Counted from the first letter of the stretch, positions 17,134 through 27,244 are shown. The stretch: 64,000 bases of DNA from Pseudomonas gozinkensis (GCF_014863585.1 NZ_CP062253.1:1700501-1764500), one strand, 5' to 3'. Notes: generated by a model not told the origin, from the sequence alone. Translations and numbers: made by a program.

Positions 17134-18978
17134 TTATTTCGCAGCAATAACCGAGACTGTACTACTGGGTGCATTAGTGACATAGAGGAGGGTGCCATCC
17201 GGAAGGACGGTAATTCCGCCTGGAGATTGCCCGGCGCTGACAGTATTGATGACCGCGTGACTCTGCGTATCAATCACCGCAACTAGATTGTCAGTGTGAA
17301 GGCTTACGTAGGCACGGGAGCCGTCCGGGTGAAAGGCGACCGACTCAGGATTTCGCCCGACGCCGAAAACCGTGATAACCGTCAAGCTTCGGGTATCAAT
17401 CATCAAGACTGTACCGCCATCGTAATCAGTCACGTAGGCAACGGTGCCGCCTGGACGGACGGCGATACTCCGAGGTTTTTGCCCGGCGCTGATAGTCTTG
17501 ATAACCGTTTCACTTCGGGTGTCTATCACCGAGACTGAACTGTATCCCAGCCGAGTCACGTAGACATGGGAGCCGTCCGGGTGGATGGCGACTCTGTATG
17601 AGGCTGGCAGGTTCTCGATGGTCTTGATAACCCTCATATTCTGGGTATCAATCACCGCGACTGCGCCGCTATAGTATTGACATGCGTAGATACGAGAGCC
17701 GCTCGGATGGACGACGATCCCAGTTAAATAGCCTCCGATTTTGACGGTCGTGATGACTGTCAGACTTCGGGTATCAATCACCGAGACTGCAGCTGTGGAA
17801 TAACTGCATACGTAGACAACGAGGCCGTTCGGATGGACGGCGATGCCTGATGGCTCTTGCTCAACGCTGATGGTCTTGATAACCGTCTGACTTGCGGTAT
17901 CAATTACCGAAACTGAACTGCCTTTGTAATTACACACATAGACACGGGAGCCGTCCGGGGTAGCTAAGACGTTTGACGGACTATCCCCGACTGGAATGGT
18001 CGCTGACAGGCCGATGCGTAGCGTTCTTGGCGGAGCCGATACCGGCCCCGAATCATAGTTGCCTTCAACTGCATAACTATGAAGCCCTGGTGTTTGAGTG
18101 CCCGTGTTATAGGTCCAGTTGCGACTTCCATCCACGGCGATCAGTCCCTGCTGTCGGACTCCGTCGATACGTAGATAACAGGTGGCATTCGCCCTGGCTT
18201 TCCCGCTCATCGCAAACAATCTTTCGGATGTGGTGCCGCCGTCAGGGATTTCCACATTGCTTGGTAAACCCACGAGCGAAGTGATGGTTGGAATATCCGG
18301 CTCTGCCTCACCGAACATTTCTCTCAGTACTTTCGAAAACATCAGCCGTTCGCCACTGCCGGATTTGTACACGCTGTAGTTGATGAGCGTCAGTACGCCC
18401 TTGTTGGCGGCAAGCCAGTCTCCCGACAGCGTAAAAGTCGGAATTGTCCCGGTCTGGACTTTGCGTTCATCGCTTTCCCACACGGTTTTACCCACGGCAC
18501 GAATACGTACGGTGTAGCCAGTGATCATGCCCACGTAACTGACGCTGAGGGTTTTTTTGTCGCTCGCCAGTGTGGGGGCCCGGAGGTCGAACGGATAGGG
18601 GGCTATGTGCAATAACTGGGTGCGGGAATAAATCAGCGCTGTCCCTGGAGTCTCGCGCACGGTGTAGTAGACACTCACGGTATGGCCAATGGCATCTACG
18701 ACTTCCACGCGAGGCACGGGCACATTGATCACACCGGGAGTGCCCACTGTCACGACGGCCGAATGATAGGTGTGTCGAGGGTTATCAAAAGTGATGCGAA
18801 CGGTATGCCCCCTCGCCATGCCCGTGTAATGGGGAACCTGAACGATGAGTTCGTTATCACTGTACATATCATTGAAGTTGAGGTGATCGCCGGCCCCTGT
18901 GGCTTTCGGTATTTTAGGGGCAAACGGCTCCGGCAATGCATTGGGAGCATTGGTGGGTCCTGTTGATTTGACTGACAT
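17134..18978 (-). CDS. Seven-bladed YVTN beta-propeller protein, copy 2
   Basis: A 614-residue protein from ATG 18978 with an AGAGGCGG ribosome site. The first ~245 residues are beta-rich (for example DNELIVQVPHYTGMARGHTV and GMITGYTVRIRAVGK, apparently two related Ig-like modules) and are absent from the paralogue. Then comes the shared Ig-like segment (SGKARANATCYLRIDGV...) and seven propeller repeats with SVSVIDTRSETVIKTI-type strands, ending TVSVIAAK. There is no signal peptide or membrane segment, so it is cytoplasmic or exported by a non-Sec route. Pseudomonas genomes hold many such Ig-like, signal-less proteins of unknown role. The propeller part is much less similar to copy 1 than the shared segment is. 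Confidence 0.85.
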   Translation of the reverse strand: MSVKSTGPTNAPNALPEPFAPKIPKATGAGDHLNFNDMYSDNELIVQVPHYTGMARGHTVRITFDNPRHTYHSAVVTVGTPGVINVPVPRVEVVDAIGHTVSVYYTVRETPGTALIYSRTQLLHIAPYPFDLRAPTLASDKKTLSVSYVGMITGYTVRIRAVGKTVWESDERKVQTGTIPTFTLSGDWLAANKGVLTLINYSVYKSGSGERLMFSKVLREMFGEAEPDIPTITSLVGLPSNVEIPDGGTTSERLFAMSGKARANATCYLRIDGVRQQGLIAVDGSRNWTYNTGTQTPGLHSYAVEGNYDSGPVSAPPRTLRIGLSATIPVGDSPSNVLATPDGSRVYVCNYKGSSVSVIDTASQTVIKTISVEQEPSGIAVHPNGLVVYVCSYSTAAVSVIDTRSLTVITTVKIGGYLTGIVVHPSGSRIYACQYYSGAVAVIDTQNMRVIKTIENLPASYRVAIHPDGSHVYVTRLGYSSVSVIDTRSETVIKTISAGQKPRSIAVRPGGTVAYVTDYDGGTVLMIDTRSLTVITVFGVGRNPESVAFHPDGSRAYVSLHTDNLVAVIDTQSHAVINTVSAGQSPGGITVLPDGTLLYVTNAPSSTVSVIAAK

Positions 18979-19163
18979 GATGCACCGCCTCTTTTTTTGA
19001 AAATGAACAAGAGGGGTGAGCTAACACCCGCATCAAAACAGGTGCTACTGTCAGAAATTACAGGTGGGCGGGGCTATCAGACCAACGGTCAGAATTGCAA
19101 ACCACGACGTCGGAGATCAAAAAAATCACGTTCAGAAAGAAAGGCGGATCAGTCTACGGCTGC

Positions 19164-19559
19164 TCACGATTTTCGTAGTGTCTTCTGCCGCAAGATATAA
19201 ACCGTCACCAGCACCGCACTCGTCAACATGAACCCTCGCGCCCAAGGCAGCGGCACCAGGTAGCACGAGAACAGAATGCTCGCCCACATCAGCCCGATCG
19301 CGTAGACCTTGCCTTTAAGCGGTATGCCGTTGCCATCGAGGTAATCGCGAATCCATGGCCCGAGCCGGGGATGCTCGACCAGCCATTGGTAGAAACGCGG
19401 AGAGCTGCGGGCGAAGCAGGCGGCTGCCAGCAGTAGGAAGGGAGTGGTGGGGAGAACAGGCAGGAATATCCCGATCACCCCCAATGCCACGCTCAGCCAG
19501 CCGATGGCCAGCAGGATGTAGCGCAGCATCAGGGGGCGGTTGCCTATGGGGTTGTCCAT
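19164..19559 (-). CDS. YbaN-family (DUF454) inner-membrane protein
   Basis: A 131-residue protein with three to four membrane helices: LGVIGIFLPVLPTTPFLLLA is the family signature near the N-terminus, and IGLMWASILFSCYLVPLPWA lies near the C-terminus. It is the usual family length and is the intact source of the truncated copy at 15708-15977. It lies 11 bp from the YecA-family gene on the same strand. The biochemical role of DUF454 proteins is not known. Confidence 0.88.
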   Translation of the reverse strand: MDNPIGNRPLMLRYILLAIGWLSVALGVIGIFLPVLPTTPFLLLAAACFARSSPRFYQWLVEHPRLGPWIRDYLDGNGIPLKGKVYAIGLMWASILFSCYLVPLPWARGFMLTSAVLVTVYILRQKTLRKS

Positions 19560-19569
19560 AGGCCGGATC

Positions 19570-20157
19570 TTAGTGGTGACGTGGCTTGAGGATCGCCGGC
19601 TTTTCGTCGGGTGCCTGGCACAGCAGGTACAGCGCGGTCAGGGCTTCCGGGATCTGCACGATCATGTCGTCCATCAGGTTGGCGTCCCTGGCGATGTCTT
19701 CGAACTCGGGCTGTTCGTCGAACAGGCCCGAACCGACCATGATCGGCAGGAGCATTTCGCTGACTTCTTCTTCGGCCGTTTCGAACCAGGCCGCCTCGCG
19801 CAGGAACACGCCCTCCATGAAACCGATGCACCAGCCGCGCAGTTCGGAGTCGTCCGGGTCGTCGCCCAGGTCCAGCTCGCAGGGCAGCTCGAATTCTTCA
19901 TCCGACGCCAGTTGGCGAGCAATGTGGGCCTTGAGGCCGATCAGCGTGGCTTCGATCTCTTCACGTTGGGCTTCGCTGCTGTAATGCGGCTCTTCGGCGA
20001 ACAGGGCGTCGATCCACTCACGATCCGGCACCACGTCGGCGCAGATCGACAGCGCAGTCAGGTAACCGTGAGCGGCCACGTAGTCCAGCGCCTCTTCATG
20101 CAGCTCGTCGGCGTCGAGGAAGACTTGCAGGCGGGTTAGTTGCTCGGCGAAGGACAT
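19570..20157 (-). CDS. YecA/YgfB-family (UPF0149) protein
   Basis: A 195-residue acidic, helical protein starting MSFAEQLTRLQVFLDADELH at ATG 20157, with AAGG about ten bases upstream; the open frame to 20349 extends past the promoter region. Features include WCIGFMEGVFLREAAWF and MIVQIPEALTALYLL, typical of UPF0149. There is no C-terminal SEC-C zinc motif, so it is the short YgfB-like form. Function is poorly known; the related YgfB of P. aeruginosa affects regulation of beta-lactamase expression. Confidence 0.85.
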   Translation of the reverse strand: MSFAEQLTRLQVFLDADELHEEALDYVAAHGYLTALSICADVVPDREWIDALFAEEPHYSSEAQREEIEATLIGLKAHIARQLASDEEFELPCELDLGDDPDDSELRGWCIGFMEGVFLREAAWFETAEEEVSEMLLPIMVGSGLFDEQPEFEDIARDANLMDDMIVQIPEALTALYLLCQAPDEKPAILKPRHH

Positions 20158-20434
20158 TAAAGGGCTACCTTGGGGGAATAAACAATGCGGGAATTCTAGG
20201 CCTTCTTGAGCCCTCAAGCCAGCCGCACGGCAGATTTGCCCGTACAAGCTTCTTATCGGCGGTGCCCTTTGCCGGGGAGGGCTCGGGTATACTGCCGCGC
20301 TTTGCGATCCCTGCCGGTGTCGCGGCTGTTTTTGTACGGCGCGATGCAATGCGCGCTTACGTTTTGTTTAAAGCAGCTTCGGCTGTCTTGAACCAGCCTG
20401 TGCAGGGATGTTTCGGTGGATTTTTGGAGTTTTT

Positions 20435-22564
20435 ATGCTCGAACAGGCTCAGCGCGTCCTCAAGGACATCTTCGGCTACGACAGTTTCCGTGGCCGTCAG
20501 GGTGCAATCATTGAGCGCGTGGCCAGTGGCGGTGATGCCCTTGTCCTGATGCCGACCGGCGGCGGCAAGTCGCTGTGCTTCCAGGTGCCGGCGCTGCTGC
20601 GCGACGGCCTGGCGGTGGTGGTGTCGCCGCTGATCGCGCTGATGGACGATCAGGTCGCCACCCTCGAAGAGCTGGGCGTGGCCGCTGCCGCGTTGAACTC
20701 CACCCTGAGCGCCGAGCAACAGCGCGACCTCGCCAACCGGATCAAGCGCGGCGAAGTGAAAATGCTCTATCTGGCGCCGGAGCGTCTGGTGCAGCCGCGC
20801 ATGCTGTCGTTCCTGCAAGGCTTGAACATTGCGCTGTTCGCCATCGACGAAGCGCACTGCGTATCGCAGTGGGGTCACGACTTCCGCCCGGAATACCTGC
20901 AACTGGGCCAGTTGGCGGAAATGTTCCCGGACGTGCCGCGCATTGCCCTGACCGCCACCGCCGACAAGCGCACCCGCGAAGAAATCGTCACCCGCCTGCA
21001 CCTGCAGAACGCCGAACGTTTCCTGTCGAGCTTCGACCGGCCGAACATCTTCTACCGCATCGTGCCCAAGGAGCAGCCGCGCAAGCAGTTGCTGGCGTTC
21101 CTCGCCGAGCGGCGCAGCGATGCCGGTATCGTCTACTGCCTGTCGCGCAAGAAAGTCGAAGAGGTTGCCGCGTTTCTTACCGAGCAGGGCTTCCCGGCGC
21201 TGCCGTATCACGCCGGTCTGCCCAATGATCTGCGCGCCTATCACCAGAAGCGCTTCCTCAATGAGGAAGGCCTGATCATGGTTGCCACCGTGGCGTTCGG
21301 CATGGGCATCGACAAACCCAACGTGCGCTTCGTCGCTCACCTCGACCTGCCGAAATCCCTTGAAGCCTATTACCAGGAAACCGGGCGTGGTGGCCGTGAC
21401 GGTCTGCCGGCGGACGCGTGGATGGCCTACGGTCTGCAAGACGTGGTGATGCTCAAGCAGATGCTGCAGAACTCCGAAGGCGACGAGCGCCACAAGCGTC
21501 TGGAGCAGCACAAGCTCGACGCGATGCTTTCGCTCTGCGAAGAAACCCGCTGCCGCCGTCAGGCGCTGCTGGCGTATTTCGACGAAGACATGCCCGAGCC
21601 GTGCGGCCACTGCGACAACTGCACCGACGGCGTGCAGACCTGGGACGCCACCGAGCCTGCGCGTCAGGCGTTGTCGGCGATCTATCGCACCGGCCAGCGT
21701 TATGGCGTCGGCCATCTGGTGGACGTGCTGCTGGGCAAGGACAACGAAAAGGTCCGCAGCTTCGGCCATCAGCACCTGTCGGTGTACGGCGTCGGCAAGG
21801 CGCTGAGCGAGAGCGAGTGGCGCTCGCTGTTCCGTCAGTTGGTTGCCCGTGGTCTGGCGGATGTCGACCATGAAGGCTACGGCGGGCTGCGCCTGAGCGA
21901 TACCTGCCGGCCGCTGCTCAAGGGTGAAGTGAGTCTGGAGCTGCGCCGCGACCTGAAGCCGCAAGTCACCGCCAAGAGTGGCAGCAAGAGCCCGGCCAGC
22001 CAGCTGGTGCGCGGCGAAGAACGCGAACAGTGGGAAGCGTTGCGCGCCCTGCGACGCAAACTGGCGGAAGAACACGGCGTGCCGCCGTATGTCATTTTCC
22101 CCGATTCAACCTTGCTGGAAATGCTCCGCAGCCAGCCGACCTCGCTGGCGGACATGGCCCGGGTCAGCGGCGTCGGCGCACGCAAGCTGGAGCGTTATGG
22201 CGAGGCCTTCCTCGAAGTGCTCGGCGGCGAGGCCGAAGCGCCGAAAGTGGTGGCCGATGTGCGCCACGAATTGATTACCCTGGCCCGCGCCGGCATGACG
22301 CCGTTGCAGATCTCCGGCCAGTTGCAGTGCTCGGAAAAGAACGTCTACACCATGCTCGCCGAAGCGATCGGCAAGCAGCAGCTGTCGCTGGAACAGGCGC
22401 TGGATTTGCCGGAAGACCTGATGGGCGAAGTCCAGGACGCTTTCCTCGACGGCGAAGGCGAGTTGCCGTCGGTCGCCGAAGTGGCCGAGCTGTTTGCCGG
22501 TCGTGTACCGGAAGGCGTGCTGTATTGCGTCAGGGCTGCGCTGCAATCTGAATTCGAAATGTGA
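20435..22564 (+). CDS. recQ: ATP-dependent DNA helicase RecQ
   Basis: A 709-residue 3'-5' superfamily-2 helicase of recombinational repair. ATG 20435 ([15 protein letters not shown]) has GGAG 6 bases upstream. Motif I is MPTGGGKS, motif II DEAH in [19 protein letters not shown], motif [12 protein letters not shown]. The RQC zinc cluster CEETRC...CGHCDNC precedes a winged helix. The HRDC domain (about 525-605, [14 protein letters not shown] to FLEVLGG) is followed by about 100 extra C-terminal residues, as in other Pseudomonas RecQ proteins. Confidence 0.97.
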   Translation: MLEQAQRVLKDIFGYDSFRGRQGAIIERVASGGDALVLMPTGGGKSLCFQVPALLRDGLAVVVSPLIALMDDQVATLEELGVAAAALNSTLSAEQQRDLANRIKRGEVKMLYLAPERLVQPRMLSFLQGLNIALFAIDEAHCVSQWGHDFRPEYLQLGQLAEMFPDVPRIALTATADKRTREEIVTRLHLQNAERFLSSFDRPNIFYRIVPKEQPRKQLLAFLAERRSDAGIVYCLSRKKVEEVAAFLTEQGFPALPYHAGLPNDLRAYHQKRFLNEEGLIMVATVAFGMGIDKPNVRFVAHLDLPKSLEAYYQETGRGGRDGLPADAWMAYGLQDVVMLKQMLQNSEGDERHKRLEQHKLDAMLSLCEETRCRRQALLAYFDEDMPEPCGHCDNCTDGVQTWDATEPARQALSAIYRTGQRYGVGHLVDVLLGKDNEKVRSFGHQHLSVYGVGKALSESEWRSLFRQLVARGLADVDHEGYGGLRLSDTCRPLLKGEVSLELRRDLKPQVTAKSGSKSPASQLVRGEEREQWEALRALRRKLAEEHGVPPYVIFPDSTLLEMLRSQPTSLADMARVSGVGARKLERYGEAFLEVLGGEAEAPKVVADVRHELITLARAGMTPLQISGQLQCSEKNVYTMLAEAIGKQQLSLEQALDLPEDLMGEVQDAFLDGEGELPSVAEVAELFAGRVPEGVLYCVRAALQSEFEM

Positions 22565-22698
22565 GAGGGCGTTTACGCCAACCGTCATACCGATGTAACG
22601 ATTCAGTACAGGGCGCCTCTTGCCTATAGGCAGATGTCATGCTTAGCTGACTAATAATTAGTTTTTCTCTATTTGTTCAGTCTAATCATGAGTGTTTT

Positions 22699-23133
22699 AT
22701 GCCGTTAACCGATCAACACCGTTTTGGCATGCAATTGGCCCAGATGTCCCGTGGCTGGCGTGCCGAACTGGATCGCCGGCTGGCCGGCCTGGGCTTGTCC
22801 CAGGCACGCTGGCTGGTGCTGCTGCATCTGGCGCGTTTCGAAGAGGCGCCGACCCAGCGGGAGCTGGCGCAGAGCGTCGGCGTCGAAGGGCCGACTCTGG
22901 CCCGTCTGCTCGACAGCCTGGAAAGCCAGGGTCTGGTGCAACGCCAGTCCGTAATGGAAGACCGCCGGGCGAAAAAAATCGTGTTATGCGCACCGGCCCT
23001 GCCGCTGATCGAACAGATCGAAACCATCGCCACGCAACTGCGCAAGGAATTGTTCGAGGGCATCGATGAGGCCGATATGAAGGTGTGCATGCGGGTTCAC
23101 GGGCACATTCTGGCCAATCTGGAAAAGTCTTGA
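22699..23133 (+). CDS. MarR-family transcriptional regulator
   Basis: A 144-residue winged-helix regulator: LGLSQARWLVLLHLARF, QRELAQSVGVEGPTLARLLDSLE (recognition helix) and the wing MEDRRAKKIVL. It is transcribed alone after a 134-bp gap from recQ and ends at a terminator. The AT-rich upstream segment around 22645-22690, with a TAATAATTA dyad, is a candidate autoregulatory operator. The ligand is unknown. Confidence 0.9.
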   Translation: MPLTDQHRFGMQLAQMSRGWRAELDRRLAGLGLSQARWLVLLHLARFEEAPTQRELAQSVGVEGPTLARLLDSLESQGLVQRQSVMEDRRAKKIVLCAPALPLIEQIETIATQLRKELFEGIDEADMKVCMRVHGHILANLEKS

Positions 23134-23157
23134 GGCACAACCGCGTGCCGTTTTTTT
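23134..23157 (+). terminator. Intrinsic terminator after marR gene
   Basis: GGCAC-AACCGC-GTGCC stem followed by GTTTTTTT, directly after the TGA stop. Confidence 0.85.
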
Positions 23158-23260
23158 GAGAGATCGCGCTGGGCAGACTATAAGAACTACTGGGCAATAT
23201 CGTGTTCGTACCGGATGTGCGAACGCATAGAAGTCGGTTTTGCTTATTCAAGGGATGCTC

Positions 23261-25048
23261 ATGCTCGGAAGTCGGCACGTGGTACTGCGTTGCGCCAATT
23301 CGCTGCTGGTGGCCGGTGTACTCACCTGGTCCACCGCGTCATTGGCGCTGGGGCTCGGTGATATCACCGTGCATTCAGCCCTCAATCAGCCGCTCAAGGC
23401 TGACATCGCCCTGGTGGATGTCGGAGGGCTCAGCGAAAGCGAACTCAAAGTCAGCCTGGCCACGGCGGACGAGTTTGGCCGCGCCGGCGTCGAGCGCGTG
23501 TTCTTTCTCAATGACCTCAAATTCACCCCGATCCTGCGCGGTAATCGCAACATGATCCGGGTGACCTCGACCAAACCGGTCAACGAACCCTTCCTGAATT
23601 TCCTGGTGCGGCTCGATCAGCCCAATGGTCACCTGCTGCGCGAATTCACCGTATTGATCGACCCGCCGGGTTCGCCGGGGATTGTCCCTGCCTCCGACGA
23701 GCCGGATGCCCGAGCGCAATCGTCGGAGTTCCCGACGCCCGAGGCCCCCTCCGCAACTACGCCGACCAAACCTGCCGCGCCTGTACAACCACCGCCCCCG
23801 GTCGCCGACGCGCAGGCCGAGCAATTGGCGGCGAGCCTTGTGCAGAACCAGCAACTGCAAAAAACCATCGATGAGTTGAACGTGAAGCTTCAGGCGCAGG
23901 AAGTGCTGATCGCTGATGGCAAGAAACAGCTCGGTGATTTACAGGCCCGTCTGATTGAAGTGCAACAGACGCCGCCGACACCTGTCGCACCCGTGGCGCC
24001 TGTGCCGGCGCCGGTCACTGCCCCGGTCGAGTCTCAGGAAGATTCACTCAATTGGCCGCTGCTCGGTGGACTGCTGCTGGTACTGGGATTACTGGTGGCA
24101 GGGTTGTACGTGCGCCGACAACGTCAGCAGGCGCCAGGGGCCGAGGCGCAGACACCGTTCCTGCCGGTACGAAACGAACCTCCGGTCGACGACGCCGAAC
24201 CGATGCAGCCGAGTACCGTTCACAGTGCTGTGGAACATCGCGAAGAACACGCCAACGGCGATGTGCTGGAGGCGGTCGGTATTTATCTGGCTTACGGAAG
24301 GTTGGGCGAGGCTGCCGGTATGTTGCGCGATGCGTTGCAGCGGGAGCCGGAGCGCATCGATCTTGGCGTGCAGTTGCTTGAAGTGCTGGGTCGACAGGGC
24401 GATACGCCGGCCTATGACGAGCAGGAAAACCGCCTGCGCCAGCTCGGGGTCGAGGATCAGCGGTTGCAGGACATTCGCGCCCGCTATCCGAAACTGGTCA
24501 GTGCCGCACCTTTGGTGGCGGCGGCCCCGGTGATTGCTGCGCTGCCGATCGAACCTTCCACGCCTGTGGAGCCGGTAGCCGAAGACAATTTCGAACTGAA
24601 CCTGGATCAGCTCTCAATGGCTTCCAGTTGGGATCTTGAGGAAACCCGCCCCAGCACGGCTGCGCATGAACAGGTTCCATCAACGCTCGGCTCCGATCTG
24701 CAGGTATTGCCACAGGATTTCGAATTGGCCGAAACCCTTGCCGACGATGAGGAAACCGCCGAGCTGGAATGGATCGCCGAGCCGGAAGCGCAGCCACTGG
24801 ACGAGGACTTTCTCAACGAGTTTGGCGATCCCGGTCCGTCGCTGTCGCTGGAACCGCTGGAGCTACAGGCTGCGGAAGCCGAACCCGAACCCTCGGACGC
24901 CGCCAACGCCGGCAAACTCGAACAGGCCCAGACCTGCATCGACGACGGTGATATCGACAGCGCCATTGCCTTGCTCAACGAACTGCTCAAGGAGGCTGAT
25001 GAACCCCTCAGGCAAACGGCGCGCACGCTGTTGGCGGGGATTCGCTGA
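23261..25048 (+). CDS. Short FimV/HubP-like inner-membrane protein
   Basis: A 595-residue protein. ATG 23261 (MLGSRHVVLR...) has AGGG 6 bases upstream; in-frame ATG 23255 is possible. A signal peptide ending near LALG is followed by the FimV N-terminal domain (GLGDITVHSALNQPLKADIAL, about 28-135), a Pro-rich and coiled-coil region, one membrane helix (about 265-284, LLGGLLLVLGLLVAGLYV), a TPR-like cytoplasmic part, an acidic linker and the FimV C-terminal motif (LEQAQTCIDDGDIDSAIALLNELL). I see no LysM domain, and it is shorter than true FimV (about 900 residues), so it is a paralogue. FimV/HubP proteins organise the cell pole. P. aeruginosa has a similar gene next to plpD. Confidence 0.85.
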   Translation: MLGSRHVVLRCANSLLVAGVLTWSTASLALGLGDITVHSALNQPLKADIALVDVGGLSESELKVSLATADEFGRAGVERVFFLNDLKFTPILRGNRNMIRVTSTKPVNEPFLNFLVRLDQPNGHLLREFTVLIDPPGSPGIVPASDEPDARAQSSEFPTPEAPSATTPTKPAAPVQPPPPVADAQAEQLAASLVQNQQLQKTIDELNVKLQAQEVLIADGKKQLGDLQARLIEVQQTPPTPVAPVAPVPAPVTAPVESQEDSLNWPLLGGLLLVLGLLVAGLYVRRQRQQAPGAEAQTPFLPVRNEPPVDDAEPMQPSTVHSAVEHREEHANGDVLEAVGIYLAYGRLGEAAGMLRDALQREPERIDLGVQLLEVLGRQGDTPAYDEQENRLRQLGVEDQRLQDIRARYPKLVSAAPLVAAAPVIAALPIEPSTPVEPVAEDNFELNLDQLSMASSWDLEETRPSTAAHEQVPSTLGSDLQVLPQDFELAETLADDEETAELEWIAEPEAQPLDEDFLNEFGDPGPSLSLEPLELQAAEAEPEPSDAANAGKLEQAQTCIDDGDIDSAIALLNELLKEADEPLRQTARTLLAGIR

Positions 25049-25054
25049 GCGCTA

Positions 25055-27244
25055 TCAGAAGGTCTGGCCGAGGTTAAGGTACACCGCCTGTTCATCCGCA
25101 TCGTTCAAGCCGTAGCTGAAATTCAACGGCCCCAGCGGCGTATCGAAGCCGATGAACACGCTGGCCGCGTTGATGTAGCCGCTGTCGAATTCATTGTCGT
25201 TGTTCCACGCCCGACCGCGTTCCAGTGACGCACCGGCGTACAACGGGAAGTCCAGCGGCAGGTACGAGCGCGGGGTGAGGCGGCGGTAATACACCGCGCG
25301 CATCAGACTGACGTTTTGCCCGGAGATCGCGTCCTCGCGGAAACCGGACAATTGCCGGGCGCCACCGAGCAGGAAACTGGAGGTCACCACGTTGGCATCG
25401 TCCAGCGTGCGGCCGTAACGACCACCCAGAATCAGCGTATCCGGGCCGCTGCTCATGGCCTTGTCCAGTTTGAACTCCCACTGCCGGTAGCGCGTGTCGG
25501 AACCCAGGCTCGGTTCGTACTGCACCAGGGTCAGGCCGATGTCTTCGCCTTCGTGGGGGTAGTAAACGTTGTCCAGCGAGTCGAACGAATACTTCAGCGC
25601 ATAGAACCCTTCGTTGAAGTTTTCGCTCGGCAGGTCCTGATCGCCAATCCGCACATCCGCCTTGCCCCAGGCCTCGCCGACCCCGAAACGGACTTCGCCG
25701 CTGTTGCCGATCTGTCGACCAAAGTTGAGGCCGAAGCCGTAGCGCTCGACGCGATACTGGGCGATCGGATCATTGTCCAGGACCGAATCGACGTTCTGTG
25801 CGGCGAACGATGCATAAGGCGCCACGAAGTAGCGAGAGCCCACGTCCAGCGGCTGATAGAACTCGCTGTACAACTCTTGTTTATCGCCGATCTGTGCCCG
25901 GGTCAGCCATTCCGCGCCGAGGCGGTTGATGCCGTTCATGCGATAACTGGCGCCGAGGTTGAAGGCGCTGTCGCCGCGCATGTCATCCGACAGGTTCAGG
26001 CCGACTCGCAGGTAATCGGTTCCGGTGCGTTTGCCGCGCGCGCTGATCACCAGCGTGTGATCAGCGCCCTTGTGCACCACGCGGTATTGCACTTGCTCGA
26101 AGTAATCGAGGCCGTAGAGGGTGCCCATGTCGGTTTGCAGACGGCCCAGATCCAGCGGTTCGCCGATGTGCTGTCGAATGTAATAGCGGATCACGTCATC
26201 GCCGACTTTCGAGTCGTTCTCGACCTTGATCGCAGTGATGATCGGCGTGCGCTGGCCCGGCGCGCGGGCGGCGTTGAGCTCAGCGTCTTGTGACTGCACG
26301 GGTTTGAGGCGGGCGAGGCGCACGTTCAGGGCCTGGGTCGCGCGGTAGCCGGCGTCGATCATCTCCTGGCCTCGACCGAAGTCGGTGGCGCCGAAACTCG
26401 CCAGTGGCGGCTGGATCAGCACGTCATCGGGATGCAGGGTCGCCAGTTGCTCTTCGGAGTTGCGCCGGGTCATCAGGGTGATCGACTGATTCAGCACATC
26501 GACCACGGTCACCAGTTGCTTGCGGTTGCGCAGCGGGGTGCCGATGTCGACCACGATGGCCACGTCGACGCCCATTTCCCGGGCCACATCGAGGGGAATG
26601 TTGTCGGTCATGCCGCCATCCACCAGCAGTCTGCCGTCGAGTTCGACCGGGGCGAACACCGCCGGGATCGACATGCTGGCGCGGATCACCTGGGGCAGAT
26701 GGCCCTTGCGGAACACCACTTTTTCGCCGTTGGCGATGTCGGTGGTCACGGCGCGGAACGGGATCGGCAGCTTGTCGAAATCCCGGGTGTCGCTGGTATG
26801 GGCCAGCAGGCTTTCCAGCAGCAGCGCGAGGTTCTGGCCCTGAATCACGCCCAATGGCAGGCCGAGGCTGCCGTCATCGCGAAAGCTCAGTTTCTGTTTC
26901 ACCAGAAAGTCGCGGTCGTCCTGCTTGCGCCGGAACGGCACGTCTTCGCGGGGCGGGGCGTCGGACAGCGCCTGCTGCCAGTCGATGGTCAGGGCGAGTT
27001 TTTCCAGCTCGTCGATCTTGTATCCCGAGGCGTACAGCCCGCCGACCACCGCGCCCATGCTGGTGCCGGCAATCGCATCGATCTTGATGCCTTGCTCTTC
27101 CAGAGCCTTGAGCACACCGATGTGCGCCAGCCCCCGGGCCGCGCCGCCGGACAGCACCAGGCCGACTTTCGGGCGTGTGGCCTCACTGGCATGAACGAAC
27201 AGCGGCAGGAAACCAAGCAACAGGCAGATCAGAAGACGACGCAT
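25055..27244 (-). CDS. plpD: Patatin-like phospholipase autotransporter PlpD (type Vd)
   Basis: A 729-residue protein: signal peptide (1-19), patatin domain (about 25-320) with oxyanion motif GGAARG, nucleophile elbow GTSMG and the Asp of DGGMTDN, then a POTRA-like domain and a C-terminal 16-stranded barrel of the BamA/Omp85 type (about 390-729, ending YLNLGQTF with the final aromatic). The family secretes a lipolytic passenger with class A phospholipase activity through its own barrel. Start ATG 27244. It is convergent with the FimV-like gene, only 6 bp between stops. Confidence 0.93.
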   Translation of the reverse strand: MRRLLICLLLGFLPLFVHASEATRPKVGLVLSGGAARGLAHIGVLKALEEQGIKIDAIAGTSMGAVVGGLYASGYKIDELEKLALTIDWQQALSDAPPREDVPFRRKQDDRDFLVKQKLSFRDDGSLGLPLGVIQGQNLALLLESLLAHTSDTRDFDKLPIPFRAVTTDIANGEKVVFRKGHLPQVIRASMSIPAVFAPVELDGRLLVDGGMTDNIPLDVAREMGVDVAIVVDIGTPLRNRKQLVTVVDVLNQSITLMTRRNSEEQLATLHPDDVLIQPPLASFGATDFGRGQEMIDAGYRATQALNVRLARLKPVQSQDAELNAARAPGQRTPIITAIKVENDSKVGDDVIRYYIRQHIGEPLDLGRLQTDMGTLYGLDYFEQVQYRVVHKGADHTLVISARGKRTGTDYLRVGLNLSDDMRGDSAFNLGASYRMNGINRLGAEWLTRAQIGDKQELYSEFYQPLDVGSRYFVAPYASFAAQNVDSVLDNDPIAQYRVERYGFGLNFGRQIGNSGEVRFGVGEAWGKADVRIGDQDLPSENFNEGFYALKYSFDSLDNVYYPHEGEDIGLTLVQYEPSLGSDTRYRQWEFKLDKAMSSGPDTLILGGRYGRTLDDANVVTSSFLLGGARQLSGFREDAISGQNVSLMRAVYYRRLTPRSYLPLDFPLYAGASLERGRAWNNDNEFDSGYINAASVFIGFDTPLGPLNFSYGLNDADEQAVYLNLGQTF

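Larger units (their letters stand above)
16061..19433. repeat. Tandem duplication, second copy (about 3.4 kb)
   Basis: Counterpart of 13062-15977; it carries the complete set ending in an intact ybaN-like gene, so it is likely to include the ancestral arrangement next to the YecA gene. The size difference is mostly due to a longer propeller gene (614 against 491 residues). Confidence 0.9.

Noticed and set aside
20357..22075. 572-codon frame antisense to recQ
   Set aside because: The sense strand encodes a complete RecQ helicase; the antisense product has no motif.
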